A DNA stretch of 64,000 nt from Trichobilharzia regenti (GCA_944472135.2 OX235265.1:43683459-43747458), one strand, 5' to 3'. Positions 1-12,966 are shown, counted from the first letter of the stretch. Notes: generated by a model from the letters alone, not told the origin. Numbers and translations: made by a program.

Positions 1-591
1 TATCAATCTAAAATAAAACTATTGAAATTCTTTAAATATCACAAAACTCCAGACATTCCTTTCGTTATGATGTAACAACTTAGATTTACTAGAAAAATAC
101 ACTTATTCATGCAATTATACGCCACAGCATTGCTATAAAAAGATGTTATACTAATGATAATGCACACAAAGGAGAAGCAAAACTACCTTCTAACTGCTAG
201 ACTCAGATTAGAAAAGTTTTTGTCAGTTTTAATTCTTTTCCGCGTTGATTTTATACTACTTACCTCTGGTACGTAGTACGAGCTGTATTTGTTAATCTTA
301 ACCATATCTTTGTCTGCTTCTGAAGTTTAACTCACTTGATGTATTAATAATCTATTTGGTGCATAGTCGATCATTATCTGCTCTATATGCTTTTTTTATT
401 TACCCCTTACTATTGGAAATTTTTTGTTCGTACCCCTTTATTACATGTCTGACATTGGCTCGCTGTTTAAATTTACGCGTGGATGGCCTTTGACATAACT
501 TTTCTGTTTTTTTCTTATTCACACACACTGAGTGGGCTTTTGACCACATTGAGGCAGAGATACCTCACAAATGAAGTGCTTATGTTGTATT

Positions 592-1460
592 TCATTACTA
601 TTATTATTTCATTTAATTCCTAGAAGAACATAGGGCTTCCGCCACACGTCTCCATTGCCTTTGGTTCTATGCCAGAGTTTTCACCTGGCTCCAAGTCTGT
701 CCACATGCTTTCATCTCCTCCTCACATAACCTCCTCCATGTCACCCTCACACTGACGAACAACTCGCTGCTTCCCTTTCGGGTTCCACTCGAGCAATGGC
801 TTGTCTAGTGATGTCACTTGATGGTTTCCTCAGAGTATGGCCAGCCCATCCATCTCCATTTCTTCCTGCCTATTTGTTTCACAATCGGTTCCTGCTGGGT
901 TGGTTCGCTCATTGCCAGAGATCCCTATTGCTGATCTTTTCTGGCTATCTGATCTGGAGTACTGAGCAAAGGCAGCTGTTGATGAAGGTCTGTAGTTTGT
1001 TTGAGCCTGTCTTCATGAACTGCCAAGTCCCTGATCCCTTAGTACCACTGACTTCACATTGGAGTAGAAAATCCAGATCCTATTTTTCATGCCGAGTGCT
1101 TAGTGTTGACCTCCACACAGACTTTAGAGTAATGAAAGCTTGTCTTGCTTTCCCAATCCTCACTGATTTGATATCCTCGTCAGTTCCGTCCGCCTGTGGT
1201 TGAAACTATGCTTCCAGGTCGGTAGGTAAAGGAGGTTGTTTCTTTCAGGTTCCGCTCAATTGTGCTGATTGTTGTCTGTTGTTATTGCTGCTGTTGGTGT
1301 TGCCCAAGAATTTTCATCACCTATCTCTCTTTCCCCTACGTTCACATGAAGTCCTATCTTCTCTGGATGTTTCTGCTGCCAACTTGTTGTTTTTCACTTG
1401 CATATATTCCAGTGTGTGGGAAATCAGACATATGTCATCCAAGTTTTTTGTGTGCGTCCA
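592..1460 (-). mobile_element. RTE-like LINE fragment (3' part, decayed)
   Basis: The minus strand runs toward a 3' end at about 592 with the lineage's typical tail: AAGCCCTATGTTC, then an A/T-rich AATAATA run. Upstream are degraded versions of the post-RT region seen better at 34216..35340. These include a stretch on the plus strand that reads as the reverse of the WRRS/GHTLR segment and, near 1280-1420, the reversed NIEKTEV region. It has many stops and frameshifts and is 5' truncated. Confidence 0.75.
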
Positions 1461-1893
1461 TTTTTATATATTTCATATTTTATGTTTAATATAGTACCAT
1501 ATTTTAGAAAAACCCTGTGTCTTTGGATTTTACACGTACATAAAGGTGTGGTTTAATAATTCCTGGATTATTATCCTGAATTTTTTCAGGAAGAAATTCA
1601 CACTTGGCATTTGACCAAACTGAAGTTTCCACCGGAAATGCTCTCCGACTGAATTTATTCAAACGAAAGTGTTTTCACCCTGATAAATAAAAGTATAGAC
1701 CAAGTCATCCTCAGAATATTGATTTACCTAAATGCATACGTCTTATCCACACAATAACGACTTTGATAGACACCATTTGACAGCTTTCAAGTTGATGTCA
1801 TTAAAATTGCAAACCTTTTATGACATTCACCTAAGTTCTAACCCTCGCAAACTGAGCTGTTTGCGTAGAAACAAAATTTTGTGGAAAACTTAC

Positions 1894-2219
1894 CTTCAAC
1901 TTGAGTGCACTGGGTTTGTTTATAGCATTATCTCCTGTAGTAAAAGTGTCAGATGAACACGGCCATGATGGATTTGATGGAATGTTATCAGCGGAAGACA
2001 GTGAACCAGTTGTAGTACAGCCTATTTGATTTGTTAGTGTTCTTGAAGCATTCAACTGAATAGTTGCATAAAGTGGAACTGAATTCGACTGGACTACTTT
2101 ATTTAAGGCAGAATTGTAGTTCACACTATTGTTCATTTCTTCATTAAGCACATCAAGAGGATTAACAAAACTGTGATGTACTGTTGAACGCTGACGTTCA
2201 TTTATATTACCCGCTAATG
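1894..2219 (-). CDS. KIDINS220-like exon, C-terminal cytoplasmic tail (last exon in window)
   Basis: This 326-nt exon follows acceptor GATTTTTCAG and ends at TTGAAG|GTAAGTT, phase 0 at the 3' end. It encodes about 109 residues rich in Asn, Ser and Thr (for example NPLDVLNEEMNNSVNYNSAL) with no recognisable domain. In vertebrate KIDINS220 the segment after the KAP domain is likewise a long disordered tail, so low conservation is expected. Assignment is by splice signals, phase and position directly after the KAP-ending exon. The remaining 3' exons are outside the left edge. Confidence 0.75.
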
Positions 2220-2224
2220 CTGAA

Positions 2225-3130
2225 AAATCAAATTCAATAAAGAAGTCAATATGTTTATTATTTAGTATCATGCTACTTGTAGATATTTAGTAGTACGTAA
2301 ATGAGTATAAACTGTTAAGCTAAAGTAAATTTCACCTGTAAATCCAAAATAAAATACAATAAATTCTTCGGTTATTTCTGTAGATTGACCGTTTTTCCAT
2401 TTGAACAATCAGATCATTTGTTGAATAATGATCATTTTATGGTCATAGATAAGATACATAGTGCTTACTAGATATATTTTCGCGACAGGATGTCAGAATA
2501 GGTAAAAGTGACATATGGCGACTTCAAGAATTGAGAATTCTTCTCATCCAAATGTAATTGCATATATTTGGTTATAGCCAAACTGCCTTCCTTTATTGAT
2601 GTTGTCCTCAGCACTATACATGTATGAGAAAGTTCGTTTGAGGTAAAATTAGTTATTGATAGAAACTAGACCCTGGATAATATGATTCCTAGACAACATT
2701 GTTTTTAATTCATTCTAGAAACAACTCTTTAACGTTGATATGTTTCATTTTTAACTTACACGTTTATGTTTCTTACAAAATTAAGCTTCAAGGATGAGTA
2801 AATTACTTAGATCAAGCTTCATTCCGTGTTTCTTTCATGTTTTCGTATAAGACCAGACAGAAATTCTTGTCAAAGCTTATTACATGATAACAATGTGCTT
2901 TCAAATATAGTGAAAACAAATGTTTCCAATTAAAATTAAGAACAGCTTTTGAGGTGATAAGAAAATAACTTATATGTTCACCTACACCTGAAAAAACACT
3001 CCGTAGAAGTGGAAGTATGACTACAATACAGTGCATATATTGTTACTACCATAGGCGGCAGATATCTAAACTCATGTGAGAAATCGTCTCTTTTCATATT
3101 CTTTCAATAATTTATTAATTCCCATTGTAG
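2225..3130. other. intronic stretch, nothing recognised
   Basis: A/T-rich intron between the last exon and the first PLE palindrome. No frame, repeat or splice pair in it could be supported. Confidence 0.5.
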
Positions 3131-4551
3131 CATTAAGAAGACAATATTCAGCGAAGAAACTCTTTTCAACGAATTTATCATCAAGCTGTACAATCGCATA
3201 TATATGAGTTTTTTAAAGAAATTATATCCGGTGAGGGAAATAGGTCAAAGGTGTGAATACATGAAATTATAATAGTAGTATGAAATGCAATTAAAATATT
3301 CGTGATTATAATCATAGTTTCATGTCAAGTGGTGAAATAATTAATATCGTATATAGAATAATACTTAAGGTGTATAGATTTTGGAAAGCGGTACATAATT
3401 ATAAGCTCAGTAGACGAATATAAAATGTTACATAAGATGGTGTGAAATTTGACAAGATAGAATTCAATATTGTAAAATTATAAAAATTTAAAAATATACA
3501 AATTAATAATTTTGGGTTTAAAATGACAAGTGGATCAAGTGGAAAAGATTCACAGTGAGAATAGTAATAATAATAATAATGGCAATAATGATAAAAATAA
3601 TCGTAGTAATAAGGGAAAGGTACATAGAATAACTAAATAAACTAAAGAGATAAATGTCTATCCCCCTACGGCCAAGACAGAAGTAGAGATTGTACGTACT
3701 TCTTTGTATACAAAAGTCTGGCTTAAAGTCATGAACTGCCAAGACCTCAGCTGTCTTTAGAAGTCTGTAACGAAGAAAACACGGGAAGTTATAATGGATT
3801 CTATATATGTTCTTGAAATCATGGTCAGGGTTGACCGAGTGACATAAGTTGATCAGGTGTTCCAGAATAGAGCTTTTCACACACTTCCTTTCTCCCTTGT
3901 AAAACCAAGCTGGAATATTTCCTCATATCTGTGTGGAACATATTCCAGCTTGGTTTGAAGCCAGATTTTGTATACAAAAGAAGTACGTACAATCTCTACT
4001 TCTGTCTTGGCCGTAGGGGGATAGACATTTATCTCTTTAGTTTATTTAGTTATTCTATGTACCTTTCCCTTATTACTACGATTATTTTTATCATTATTGC
4101 CATTATTATTATTATTACTATTCTCACTGTGAATCTTTTCCACTTGATCCACTTGTCATTTTAAACCCAAAATTATTAATTTGTATATTTTTAAATTTTT
4201 ATAATTTTACAATATTGAATTCTATCTTGTCAAATTTCACACCATCTTATGTAACATTTTATATTCGTCTACTGAGCTTATAATTATGTACCGCTTTCCA
4301 AAATCTATACACCTTAAGTATTATTCTATATACGATATTAATTATTTCACCACTTGACATGAAACTATGATTATAATCACGAATATTTTAATTGCATTTC
4401 ATACTACTATTATAATTTCATGTATTCACACCTTTGACCTATTTCCCTCACCGGATATAATTTCTTTAAAAAACTCATATATATGCGATTGTACAGCTTG
4501 ATGATAAATTCGTTGAAAAGAGTTTCTTCGCTGAATATTGTCTTCTTAAAT
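3131..4551. mobile_element. Penelope-like element in fold-back form (palindrome 1)
   Basis: Two arms of about 600 bp (3131..3730 and 3956..4551) are near-perfect inverted copies around a loop of about 225 bp. The loop plus the inner left arm encode, on the minus strand, the end of a PLE GIY-YIG endonuclease, and the arms carry the sequence that follows the coding end. This fits a 5'-truncated PLE flanked by inverted pseudo-LTRs. A small hairpin (3904..3918 with 3940..3954) sits near the centre. Confidence 0.75.
3660..3880 (-). pseudogene. PLE GIY-YIG endonuclease C-terminal remnant
   Basis: The minus-strand frame reads HSVNPDHDFKNIYRI, then LLKTAEVLAVHDFKPDFCIQ. This is the H-x(n)-D-F, LRxRLL-x-AEAL and KPxLCxQ pattern that closes PLE endonucleases. 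The N-terminal half with the GIY-YIG motif is absent, and the frame continues into the pseudo-LTR arm. The right arm repeats the LKPDF segment in inverted orientation at about 3955..4000. Confidence 0.7.
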
Positions 4552-4552
4552 G

Positions 4553-5085
4553 CATATTCCCTGGCTGGCAACACCCTCTCTATTCACAACTCTCCCTGGC
4601 TTGCATCTCATCTGGTAGGACCACAAGTCATTATGAAAGATTATATCCACTCACAATCAAGTATAAGAAGTAAACTCAACGACACTATCTTTATTCCAGA
4701 GAACGCTGGTCAAATATGGTCTTAAACATGAAACTTATGACTTACTGTATAATTTAGCATAAAAATAACAGCCTAGTTATTCCCGCATATTTGTAATTTT
4801 TTAGTGACAATATTCCCATTATCTTGTGTGATTTTTGCGGTTGTTGATACTAATATTATTTTTCTCATCATTTTAACATTTGGACATTTAACCCCTACTG
4901 TTTTTGCTAATGCCAAAAGTCACTGTTCTCAATTTTGTTTAAGTGTACCATGTGAGGTAATTTTCTGTTTCATTTCGTTTGTAAATTAGACGTAATATCG
5001 TATGAAATGCTAGAAATTCCACATTGTATCGGGAATACTGTTTTAGAACATAAGTAGATTATTGTTACTATTAAGCTAACGTAGA
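4553..5085 (+). mobile_element. CR1/Jockey-like LINE fragment (decayed 3' end)
   Basis: It abuts the right end of palindrome 1. Degenerate sequence (CTCTATTCACAACTCTCCC, then CATCTCATCTGG) matches the better copies at 11045 and 39901. It ends in the same tail type, GAAATTCCACATTGTATC followed by a TTTTAGAACA and TTATTGTTA run. Confidence 0.65.
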
Positions 5086-5089
5086 AATA

Positions 5090-7745
5090 ATAAATCAATG
5101 TATAAATTGTACTTCTTCTTTCTCAACACTAAATAAGGGTTATATATGCATGATTGATTTGGAAATACTCTGAACTTTTGCAAGCTGTATTGATCATCGC
5201 CTTCTAAATACTCATTAAGATGTTAAAAGGAAGTGTGTTTGTGTGTGAGTGTGTGGCATCAGTGAACTGCTGTGAGGTAGGATTTTGTCAACAGTAATAC
5301 AAATTCAGGATAACTAATAGTAGTTCTTGCCTAGAAAATGTAGCTTTAGAGTCTCAGTGATTTTTTTTTTTTGCTTTGTTCTCTGTTCACCGGTATTAAT
5401 CTGGACAATCTCTATGCGGAGTAGCGGTGCAGTGGTTGGCGTTTATACAGATTCCGATTCGGGTGATTTCATACAACATAATGGGTTATCTTGAAATGTT
5501 ATGAAGAGAAGGAGGATTCCTGTTTCATTAGACCTATTTTAAATAGTAGAAACATATCCGACTATAGTTCTCCCATTTCTCTAATATTCAACTTTTGTCA
5601 GGCCTAAATGGGGCAGTTGGTAAATAATTTCTAGAGATATATATATTTTTTTGGTAGATAAACACCGACATAATTCAGATGTATTGATAAAACGGCAAAG
5701 TAATTTTCCCTAGTGCCTAATTTTATCAAGAGTGATAAAAAATATACGCTGAAGACTAATCATAGGTGTTGAACAGATCTAAGATCTAAGAATAGAACTT
5801 AGGTACTGTGGTAGAGTATAACTCCCTTATGGACAAAGTCTCACAATGTTATACAGTAATATTTGCTCAACAGATCTGCAATATTGTCAAAGATTTAGAA
5901 GAGTATGTATAACCAACGGTTAGTAAATATAGGTTATTAGGATCTCAGCAGATATAACTAACCAGGTAATTAACAGCTCCTCATCTTGTTCATGGTCAGT
6001 TATTTCATTAATCATCACCATTTTTGGTCTGATCACTTGACTAAACTTTTATCACTGTCAGTAAAATGGTTAGAATAGTTCTTATTATTGTCTCTTAAGG
6101 GAACTATTTTCACTGTATGCTTTATTCAAAACGAAATAAACATAAACACATAAATTCGATACATCCTTGTTTACAGATACAACCAATAGACTGATAAATG
6201 ATACACAACATTTAAGTATAATAAACAACACATCTACCTTTCCTTAATTTTCTGAATAATTGTTACATATGAAAATAAATAAATTTGGAAACCCTAAGCA
6301 CGTTATTACAGTTTGGCTAACTAATCATATCTGTTGGGCTAAAACAACATTTGAGCCTTAAAATGGTTAAAGAAAATTCTCGGATTTCATTCACGGTTTT
6401 TTGAAGGTCATCTATGACACGCAGCAAAGAAAACCAAGTTTGGCAGTTGCAAAATGCACAGCTCGAGGTGAGAATTCCCTACAATTATCTTCGGAAGCCA
6501 AAGATGCTCAGATCTGAACGTCTGATCTGCTTTATACCGCAAAATGCGATCATAAAAAAGGAGTGATCACCACTTGCCTTGTTCAAGGCTGAGATCATTA
6601 GCAGTGCGCCATTCTATGAATAGATAAGCTCAGCCCCAAACAAGAGAAAAAGTTGTCTAGAATTAAGAAGCCTTCGACATCTCCATCAAGCACTTCTTTT
6701 TTAAGTAAATCTTTTTAAACTACTCATATCAGTAAGTAGCATGTAAAGTTATGGTAAATTGTAAGTAGCGTGAAAGGATATGATTTATTCGGATGTACAT
6801 GATTCCATACGATGCAAAAGCTAGAACACACCAGTGGCTAAACAATCCTTATGTATGTAATTATATGAATTATAGCTAACCCACAGTGGGAAAGCTCTGT
6901 GTGGAGCCTTAGCAAACTTAACGCAAGCACTTGTAAATGAACCGAAACAACAGTGTACCAAATTTGAGTTGGTCAACTCACATACGTGAAACATCACATA
7001 TTCAAGTAAAGCAGTATGTCAACGCATTTGTTGGTTGTCAAGGAGAATAGATTTCTCAAGAAACATGCATAGCATGCAAACAGCTCGGTTTTCGCTAATT
7101 TACACTGGTCTCCAATTTAAAACATGGTCTTAAACTGATATAAATGAATGTGGGAGACTTTTAATTTATTGTAACATCCTTCAACGAATGACGGCAATGT
7201 ACAAACAAAATGTAATCATATTACTTTAAATCAGAGGCAACCAGGGCTGTTTACCAATGAAAGTCAGCAATTTATTCCTGACTATGTACATATTTACAGT
7301 AAATGAAGAACTACTGTGTCTAAAGCACTGAAAATCTAGGCAGATGCGTAATGGCTAAGATTCAATTAACTCCCAAATAAGACAAAAATACTGTGAAGTG
7401 AAGAATACAAAAGTGCTATTCCTACCACGGGGATTTCAAATACTCTAATGTGCATGCAAACAACCAAATAAGTGTAGCATTTCCATCATCTTCATTCTAC
7501 TTCGATTAGGATCCATAAACTCAAATTCTTTGTTTTATGGCCAGTGTGTACACAGCTAATATACCTACATAAGCAGCGATACTACTAAAGAATTTTCGGT
7601 ATATTTTTAATTTTTAGCACCTTGAGAATTCCACTAACTTTCCGATTTCATAGATATTTTGACGGATATCTTACTGTGATTATGTTAATCTATATTTAAG
7701 TATGAGCACTGAGTAAGTTGAAAAATACTTCAGAACTATGGCTTA
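5090..7745. other. long intronic stretch, mostly unrecognised
   Basis: No coding frame could be supported. Around 5415..5465 there is a tRNA-like scrap (GCGGTGCAGTGG, later GATTCCGATTCG) that may be a decayed SINE head. The segment 6400..6700 looks locally less A/T-rich, but no family was recognised. Confidence 0.4.
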
Positions 7746-7749
7746 AAGT

Positions 7750-8650
7750 GCCCAAGTTTTTATTGACCTCATTCAACAGCTGGCTGTATGACACTGCCAC
7801 ATGTCAGGCGATCCACAACGGAAAACTCAGTGAGGCGTTCAAAGTGCAAACAAGAGTAAGACAAAGCTGCCTATTATCACCAACGGTATTCCTAATTGTG
7901 GAGAATTAGATTATACATCAAACTGGAGGAAGCGAGGTGACAGGAATAGGTTGAGCCACTGATAAAAGGACTTTAGAAGAGCTGGATTTCCCAGATGATT
8001 TATGTCTCATGTCATATAAACGCGACGATTTACAGAAGACAAGAAAACTGGCAGAAGTGGCAGGCAGAGAAGAGAAGAATTTAGGGGAACATAAAGGAGA
8101 CGGAGGTAGTGAAGATAAACAACAGATTAAGAGAAATAAAAACCCTCACAAATAACTAATAACAGAATACATTTGAAAGGGGTTCTTTCGTTCATTTGCC
8201 TAGAAAACATCTTTCCACTGAGTGTCACGGAATGCATTTCAAATAGGCCACTTTGGTTTTTTATCAAACGCAACTTTCTCTGGCTCCACAATGAAGATCA
8301 AATTGTCAATGAGAGAGAATTAGTTACAAAAAACTCAGGCTGATAGCAAACCAACCAATAGCCGATTGCTCAACAAATAAGTAGAAGAAAATGGATGTGG
8401 ATCTGGCATACAGTGAGGAGACCATCGAATGACATAGCGCTCTAGACCATCATTCCAGAGGAATCCGGGTGGGAAACAATGAGTCTGGCGTCTGAGAATG
8501 ACCTGCAAGAGATCTTTCAACGAAGAGATGAAAGACTACGAGCAATCATGATGCCAGCTGAAGGGAACCATAGAGAATAGGGCAAACTGGAGTTGTGATG
8601 ATGTAGTCCTATACTTTACCCAGAAACCAAGGGAACAATAATAATACTAG
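7750..8650 (+). mobile_element. RTE-like LINE fragment
   Basis: The plus strand holds remnants of the RT region (AIHNGKLSEAFKVQTRVRQS, where LLSPTVFLIV follows) and then frameshifted downstream segments. The end is a tail of the form AACCAAGGGAACAATAATAATA. The reading frame has stops, so it is a dead, 5'-truncated copy. Confidence 0.75.
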
Positions 8651-8744
8651 TAATATTTGAGTAAACTTTGACAGTACCATATTAAAAGAAAAAGCATTTT
8701 CATAAAACAAATACTCAAAATTTATCATAAAACTTTTAATTTAC

Positions 8745-8928
8745 CTATAACCGATTGACGAATAAATGGATTGTGTGTTAAAGTACAAGCTATGAGCTGT
8801 TTTAAACTATTCAGTAAGATGGGAGTAGACGCTTTGGCATAAAGAAATTTATTTAATTGCTCCAAATCACGATCTTCTGCAGCTAAAGGTTCCAGTTTAT
8901 CTATTGTTTCACCAACACGTTTTTTAAC
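8745..8928 (-). CDS. KIDINS220-like exon, end of the KAP domain
   Basis: This 184-nt exon follows acceptor AAATTTCTAG and ends at ATAG|GTAAAT. It encodes 61 residues. KKRVGETIDKLEPLAAEDRD parallels vertebrate SKNIPTTKDVEPLLEIDGD. KASTPILLNSLKQLIACTL and HNPFIRQSVI parallel [29 protein letters not shown]. The one base left over (G) pairs with CA of the next exon to give Ala. It lies immediately downstream of an unrelated plus-strand RTE fragment in the same intronic tract. Confidence 0.94.
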
Positions 8929-9654
8929 CTAGAAATTTGAGTAATTTAGAAGAACAAATGAAGTCACTAAAAGAACTGGTATCTTCAGTACACTAAAAAG
9001 TACAATGGTTAGTTGTTTAGTCAACACTCTCAATCTCTTTATAAGGTTTCTAAGCATTTCTTAACAGCTTATGAAAAAGAAGTCGATAATCCTAAATAAT
9101 GACCACATATCATTTTCATTAGATAGACTCTCTCACTGGTTTCTCACTACCTTTATCATGTGACGTTGCCAATGTCCGCGTTTTTAAAAATATAATTAGA
9201 AGAATCATTTGATTATTCTAATTCTGTCTTATGACAGTCTCTATTTCAGCTGCTGAAGAGCATAGAGCTATAATTTAAATTCTGAAAAATTCCCGATTAG
9301 CAGTGAGGTTGGAAACAAGTTCAAGGATGGATTTTTAACATTTCCTACGTTAATAATAGCCTCATCATCAGAATTATACAGAAACACACTTTATAATTTC
9401 ATTATACATGACATACCTAAAAAGATATGATTGATTGTACTAGTGTGTTAAGCTACTAAGAAAGTTTCACATATTTATCAGCTGACAGATATTACAGTTC
9501 TTTTTTTTTTGTAATTAAGAGCAAAAGATCTAAAATGTTGAATAACAATAACCTGCCACTTACTTTCATTTCGAATTTATTCTTTATTTTCAAAAGTCTT
9601 CATTCTTTTGATTGGTTGGAGGATCTCACTAGTTAGAGAACCATTGGAAAACCT

Positions 9655-9800
9655 TTTTTTTATTACAGCTTGATTCCACACCGTATCTTTGGTACAAGTA
9701 TGGAATTTTCACCATGGATATCGGTACTGGAGTACTGGACAGCTGCTTTGTCCTAGTCTAGAACTTCTCATCAGTATGCACACGCCGGTTCATGTCATGC
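9655..9800 (-). mobile_element. SINE mosaic: tRNA-SINE C tail joined to an Sm-alpha-like end
   Basis: The first part (CTTGATTCCACACCGTATC, GGTACAAGTATGG) matches the 3' tail of SINE family C at 10620. It joins at about 9725 to a reversed Sm-alpha-like 3' region (GGAGTACTGGACAGCTG), indicating one SINE inserted in another. Confidence 0.55.
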
Positions 9801-9829
9801 ATTGACAGAAGTTAGAATTCATGGTATGG

Positions 9830-10015
9830 TCATTGGATCGGGTCCTAGTGGCTTAATGGTCAGCGAAGTCGCCTTATAACTACAAGATTCTGGGTTCAAA
9901 CCCCGGCGGTGGGTGTGTCCTGATGAAAAGCCTGAACTACGACGAACCAGCTATACAGTATTCCCAGGTTTTCCAATGGTTCTCTAACTGATGTCAGCTT
10001 CCTTAAGATGATAAT
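9830..10015 (+). mobile_element. Sm-alpha-like tRNA-headed SINE
   Basis: It shows the tRNA-like head (GTCCTAGTGGCTTAATGG), a B-box-like TGGGTTCAAACCCC, a decayed hammerhead segment (CCTGATGA, CGACGAA) and the family 3' end GGTTCTCTAACTGATGTCAG. It lies head-to-head with the reversed fragment just upstream. Confidence 0.65.
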
Positions 10016-10619
10016 TCAATAATATTTTGAAGAGAACTATTAAAAATTAGGCCAATACTTTCAGTTTTAGTTTAGTTCAAATTCGTTCACAGAAGTGATC
10101 ATAGTTCACTAATAAAATCACGTAGTTGAGATAAATTTCCTCCTCATTTCTCTAGTTTACTGAATTAAAAAAATATAGTGCTTGAAGTAATATTTTTTCT
10201 ATTATTTTTGATAGGAATTTTTTGATTATAAGAAAGGAAGAGCACATCAGACAGTGTTAGGAAAATGCCAGAAAGGCTGAGAGTATGATTTACTGAGCCT
10301 ACACGTAAACTGTTAGCCTTAGTTATATTGAATATAAATCAGACCACTGCAATGTGGCAAAATGATTGAGTAATCGGCTTTCTTTTGTGGTCTGGAAGTT
10401 ATCTAGTGTTTGTTTACCGAAAGGTCTAGCCTCGTTTCGTAAGATTAGATGTTTCTTGAGGCATAAATTTTGTATTTGTTCACGTCTTTAATATTGTTTA
10501 ACAGAGATTAGATTACTAGAAACATGCTCTTGTGATTTGAACTTACTACTGTGTTTCTCTTCATAGTGGTAGTATGAAGCAGTGCTCGTAAGTTTACAGA
10601 CATAGTAAGTGAACCAATA

Positions 10620-10810
10620 GCTTTTTTAAATTTTTTATCAGAGTTTGATTGCACACCATATTTTTGGTACAATTATGGAATTTTCAGCATGCAATATCGG
10701 TAGCCCAAATTTGCAGGCTAACCACTGATATCAGATGCGCGTTGGCAGGCGATCAAACCCGGGACCATGTGCATTGTCGACAAGGGTCCTAACTGCTGTG
10801 CACAGTGAAG
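10620..10810 (-). mobile_element. tRNA-headed SINE, family C
   Basis: Reversed copy. On the minus strand the head has GCACAGCAGTTAGGACCC and a B box (GGTCCCGGGTTTGATC), followed by a body with ATATTGCATGCTGAAAATTCC and a tail rich in A/T. The same family occurs at 37449 and 56725. Confidence 0.65.
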
Positions 10811-11044
10811 TAACTTGTAAATCAAGTATTGCGTGTGGCTTGAAAGTTTTATTTTACCCTTAGTGTTGACACTCACCAAAATTACTCTGAATTCTGACAC
10901 AAAAATATGCCTGAAATCACTCTGTTTCCTTTTTCTCAACATACTTTTTCAGTCATTCAATGGATGAAGAGTGTTTTCAGCACAACTGTTACTGTTCTTT
11001 TTACTGTCTTTTTCAATGCAAGTGACAGGCTTAGATCAAAATTC

Positions 11045-12095
11045 TAAGTGTGTTTTAAATCTGACCCAAAACAAACTGGTTAGCACTCATGAGGTGTGCA
11101 ACATAGATGGCACTGAAATAGAAACCAAGTAGGAAATTAAACACTTAGGCGCCATTCTATCTGCTGATCTTTCCTGGTCGTCTCATATCTTGATGATTTC
11201 TAAGAAAATATTCCGTCTTACCTTCTACATCAAGAAGTTAAGACATTCGGGTATAACCCAACCCAACCCTTACTCCTACAATTCGTTAACTCTTGCATCC
11301 TGCCTATTATCCTCTATTGTTCCAACTTAGTTTTTCCAGGGCTACTGAAGAAAGACTATGCTTTATTACGCAGGATGTTAAAGGTTGTCATCAGGGTAAG
11401 CAACGTGCCACTAAACCAGCTTGTTAATATTCTGGTTAACAGGCACTTGGACTCATGTGAAAAATGGGCTAAATCCATTCTATCTATCTAACTCATACCA
11501 CCCTCTTCATTCACAACTCTCCCCTTGTATCTCATCAGGCAAAACCAGAAACCTACATAGAGAACTATATGCCCGCACTATCGAGTATAATAAATCAACC
11601 ATACCCTACTTAGCTCGTGTTCTGTGCGATAAAGAAAGCGTTAAGCATGATACCTATAGCTTATTATGTAGTCACTAGAACAATTGGATCTCATCTTTCC
11701 ATCTCATATCATTTATAGGTACAACGTTTTATTTCTTTCTTTTCCTTTCCTCTTTTTTTCTGTTATGTGCTGCTTTGTTTCTTTCTTGCTTACAAACTCT
11801 ATTTAAAACATTCTTCTTCGTTCTTTCACACTCTGTATATCTCGACTTTTTTGTTACCACTTACGCCAGTATATATGCTAGTATCTACTTTTCTAACACC
11901 AAACACGCTGTTCAATTTTGGCTTTGATACCGACATGCCAATATGTTGTTGTCAAAACTAACTGAGATTACACTTAATCTATGTAGAATTTTATTTTATT
12001 GTTAATTTACCAACTGGATGCAATACTGTAGTAAAATGTTGAGAATTCCATTGTGTCACAAGTACTGTTTTGGAATAAAGCAAATTATTATTATC
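11045..12095 (+). mobile_element. CR1/Jockey-like LINE, 3' part of RT
   Basis: The plus strand encodes the C-terminal RT region: IKHLGAILSADLSWSSHI, then CSNLVFPGLLKKDYALLRRM and NRHLDSCEKWAKSIL, typical of CR1/Jockey-type elements of flukes. There is an internal stop and a small deletion at about 11255. The tail is GAGAATTCCATTGTGTCAC, TTTTGGAATAAAGC and TTATTATTA. It is nearly identical over several hundred bases to 39901..40815. Confidence 0.8.
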
Positions 12096-12099
12096 AATA

Positions 12100-12966
12100 A
12101 ACCCTTCATAGACATCGGTGATTAAGTGATGGAATACTCTCTAATCAAGCATGTGGACCAGGTTCAACTTCCAGCCGACGCATTTCTTAACCTCACCTAG
12201 TTTACCTGCCAACAGTAGGCGTAGGAGAGATGGTAGACCAGACGTGTGGATAATAATTCAACCAGATAAAATTGACTGCCCCCACTGAAACTTAGAAAAC
12301 TAAAGATCACAGCCATATGCCTTACTCACGAAGTAGGAGAATAAAAGATAAAACCTCCCATAGACTAAATTCGTATATCACACTTTGACTATCAAACGTT
12401 TATATGTTGTAAGCCTCACAGAATATAAATATGCACAATATAGGTTACTTTTAATTGGTTACATTTATGATTAATTGGTAATTACAGTTTGGGGTCATTT
12501 CTTCGTTGTACTTTATTTTCCAAGAAACTTTCAGAAACTTTTAAATATATTAAACTGTAAAACTTACGGTTTCATACTGAGTCCTAAATACGACTTCAGA
12601 AAATGCATAAATTACCTTAAAATTTTCCTCCAGAATGTGTGATGAGTATTAGTGAACAGCTTTATATTATGCTTGTACGAGGAACGAAATATGCAATCAA
12701 TATTTCAATATGCTTTGCATTTAGAGGGCAATATAAGGCTCCAGGCTTTAGGCTTTAAAAACCCAGTAGAGGAACTGTTCCTTCTAAAGAGCCGGGTAAT
12801 GGCCTGCCACACTCTCAATCTTTCCTCTTCACGAGTCTTACTACCAGCTGGAAGAGGTTTCGGAATGCACTGAACAGGAATCGAGCCCATATTATTATTC
12901 ATAATAATATCACATTACTACTATACAAATGTAGCCTAATTTCAGTATAAAAGCATAGAAACTTAC
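12100..12966. other. intronic stretch, nothing firmly recognised
   Basis: A/T-rich intron sequence. Around 12780..12890 a low-A/T island reads ambiguously on both strands and may be a decayed repeat. No gene is supported. Confidence 0.4.

Noticed and set aside
12705..12902. Overlapping frames on both strands of moderate length
   Set aside because: No splice sites, start context or homology; probably a decayed repeat.
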